Positions 4,490-5,473 of a stretch of 5,473 nt of DNA are shown one piece after another; position 1 is the first letter of the stretch; each line of letters begins with the position of its first letter. Made by a program: the position numbers and the translations under genes. The notes beneath the pieces are model-generated. The model saw nothing but the letters and a program-made list of their open reading frames with translations, made no database searches and had not been told where the DNA came from. The DNA comes from Bacteroidales bacterium. Its GTDB lineage: Bacteria > Bacteroidota > Bacteroidia > Bacteroidales > BM520. The stretch spans positions 1-5,473 of the forward strand of contig JALNXP010000174.1 of the NCBI GenBank assembly GCA_023230285.1, read 5' to 3'.

Positions 4490-5110
4490 TTATGCTCCAA
4501 TAATAAAATCATCTCCGGTCCCTTGATTTATGTAAAACACATTATTAACGATGTCGTACAGTCCCGGCTTCGTATCAGCTATTCGGTAACATGGAACAAA
4601 GTCTCTCGCTAATACATCTTCAGCTGTGTACATCTTGCAACGGTAACGCCGCATTATCGAATGACCTGAGACAGAGCCATTATAATTACGATATGCAAAT
4701 AGAAATAATGAGCTTCCATCAACAATAGTTCCGTTATATGTAGCTTGTGTTGTAGTTGTACCAAATGAGTTTGTAACAGAATTATTGTCAATAATGGCAG
4801 TGTGAACAGCCCTAATGTTGGAAGTTTTGTAAAGCGGGGCGACTATGCTAGAACTACCAGGATATATATAAAGCAAGCTATTACCATAGGAGGTTCTTAA
4901 TTTGTAATTATATACTGAATATTTCCCAAAAGTAGCTGCAGCTTGGACAGTAGTACTATAAATATATATATCATCGATTATCTTAAAATATTCCTGCGTT
5001 ACAACTACTCCCGTGTCTATATATTGCGTTCCGCTGCTTTCTATATATTTTACCTGTCGGTATTCTGCCGGCAGCAAAGGTATCGGCGGCTTATAATGTC
5101 TTCTACTCAT
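4490..5110 (-). CDS. LamG-like (concanavalin A-like) phage tail-associated protein
   Basis: A 206-residue protein of a type widespread in phages and prophages of gut Bacteroidota and Firmicutes. It starts with a short basic, proline-rich linker (SRRHYKPPIPLLPAEY), then the hallmark YIESSGTQYIDTG at 22-34, a beta-rich middle with many Tyr, Ser and Thr, and the closing block RDFVPCYR (169-176) and KPGLYDIVNNVFY (181-193) before GTGDDFIIG. These blocks are known from jelly-roll LamG/ConA-like domains in tail fibre or baseplate-associated proteins that may bind glycans, but the particular ligand and virion position are not shown. It starts one base after the stop of the upstream structural gene, so the two are translated from one transcript and may be translationally coupled. 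There is no signal peptide, which agrees with a virion component rather than a secreted enzyme. Confidence 0.8.
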   Translation of the reverse strand: MSRRHYKPPIPLLPAEYRQVKYIESSGTQYIDTGVVVTQEYFKIIDDIYIYSTTVQAAATFGKYSVYNYKLRTSYGNSLLYIYPGSSSIVAPLYKTSNIRAVHTAIIDNNSVTNSFGTTTTQATYNGTIVDGSSLFLFAYRNYNGSVSGHSIMRRYRCKMYTAEDVLARDFVPCYRIADTKPGLYDIVNNVFYINQGTGDDFIIGA

Positions 5111-5111
5111 A

Positions 5112-5473
5112 TTATGCTACATCTAAGCCGGCACTGGCGGTTATTATCCATAAAAAATTACTGTCTAAGGCAAATTTAAGGATGCTTACTTCTACGGCTT
5201 GCCCTGCTTCAACTTCTATTGCTGTCGTACCGACAACGGTGTCTCTGGAACCGGTGCTATTTGCAATTGTAAAAGTTATTGCTATCGCACCTGTGTTATG
5301 CAGCAAAAAATATTGCTCTACATTGGCTGTAATATCTCCTGTAATACTTACCGCCGTAGCACTCTCAATAAAATGATAATACCTTTTTGTTGTGTCGTTA
5401 GCCGTGGAGCCGACAATACATACTCCATTTGTTACAACACTATGAGTAAAATTAAAATCATAATCGCACAAAG
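5112..5473 (-). CDS. Phage-type structural protein, C-terminal part (runs off the right edge)
   Basis: The last 120 codons of a reading frame that is open to the window edge. The visible part is rich in Thr, Ala, Val, Ile and Ser with alternating beta-strand pattern (SATAVSITGDITANVEQYFL, then GAIAITFTIAN and TTAIEVEAGQAVEVSILKFA) and ends FLWIITASAGLDVA. This looks like a beta-sandwich domain common in tail or baseplate proteins, but I cannot assign a family. A TTG at 5471-5469 could formally be a start; with no upstream sequence visible, treating the gene as truncated by the window is safer. It ends one base before the ATG of the LamG-like gene. A structural role is inferred mainly from composition and that neighbour. 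Confidence 0.65.
   Translation of the reverse strand, partial: LCDYDFNFTHSVVTNGVCIVGSTANDTTKRYYHFIESATAVSITGDITANVEQYFLLHNTGAIAITFTIANSTGSRDTVVGTTAIEVEAGQAVEVSILKFALDSNFLWIITASAGLDVA

Noticed and set aside
4409..4612. 67-codon plus-strand reading frame
   Set aside because: It is antisense to the LamG-like gene and crosses its end; the composition is that of AT-rich non-coding DNA with no supporting signal.
4490..5110. Possible diversity-generating retroelement target in the LamG-like gene
   Set aside because: No template repeat matching the 3' end and no reverse transcriptase are present in the window, and the closing block matches the ordinary family sequence.
4943..5376. Plus-strand reading frames at 4943-5179 and 5182-5376
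   Set aside because: They are antisense to the LamG-like and structural genes, whose minus-strand frames carry family motifs and are spaced one base apart.

Overview
This window joins a host chromosome to the start of an integrated phage-like element in an AT-rich Bacteroidota (probably Bacteroidales) genome. The assignment rests on a GWxTD-family protein, a Bacteroidetes-style family 2 glycosyltransferase, and two TAnnTTTG -7 promoter boxes, the form used by the primary sigma factor of this phylum. The species cannot be named from the sequence.

Host part (1-2056). On the minus strand a secreted GWxTD-domain protein (366-1826) is followed 29 bp later by a glycosyltransferase (336 to the left edge, partial, TTG start). 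They probably form one transcript from a promoter near 1878-1885. Diverging from it is a complete tRNA-Ser(TGA) gene (1969-2056, CCA encoded) with its own -7 box. A perfect A/T-only-core inverted repeat (1888-1926) lies between the two promoters.

Junction (about 2034-2190). The 3' end of the tRNA is the likely attachment site, and the element extends to the right. The 134 bp between tRNA and integrase hold an inverted repeat, a pair of CGGGACA direct repeats 11 bp apart (candidate integrase arm sites), and a leader hairpin that would pair an anti-Shine-Dalgarno with the integrase ribosome binding site. No TAnnTTTG promoter lies between tRNA and integrase, so integrase may be transcribed from the host tRNA promoter in the integrated state.

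Element part (2191-5473). A tyrosine recombinase (2191-3324, +) converges on minus-strand genes. In transcription order from the right edge these are a partial phage-type structural protein, a LamG-like protein of phage-tail type, a 45-residue protein with an SSB-like acidic tail (DELPF), an intrinsic terminator, and a tandem pair of 146-residue two-helix membrane proteins. The pair are duplicates with nearly identical C-terminal domains but divergent membrane parts. Because they sit beyond the terminator, between the late genes and the integrase, they look like an accessory (lysogenic-conversion) cassette; their function is unknown. The other end of the element is outside the window.
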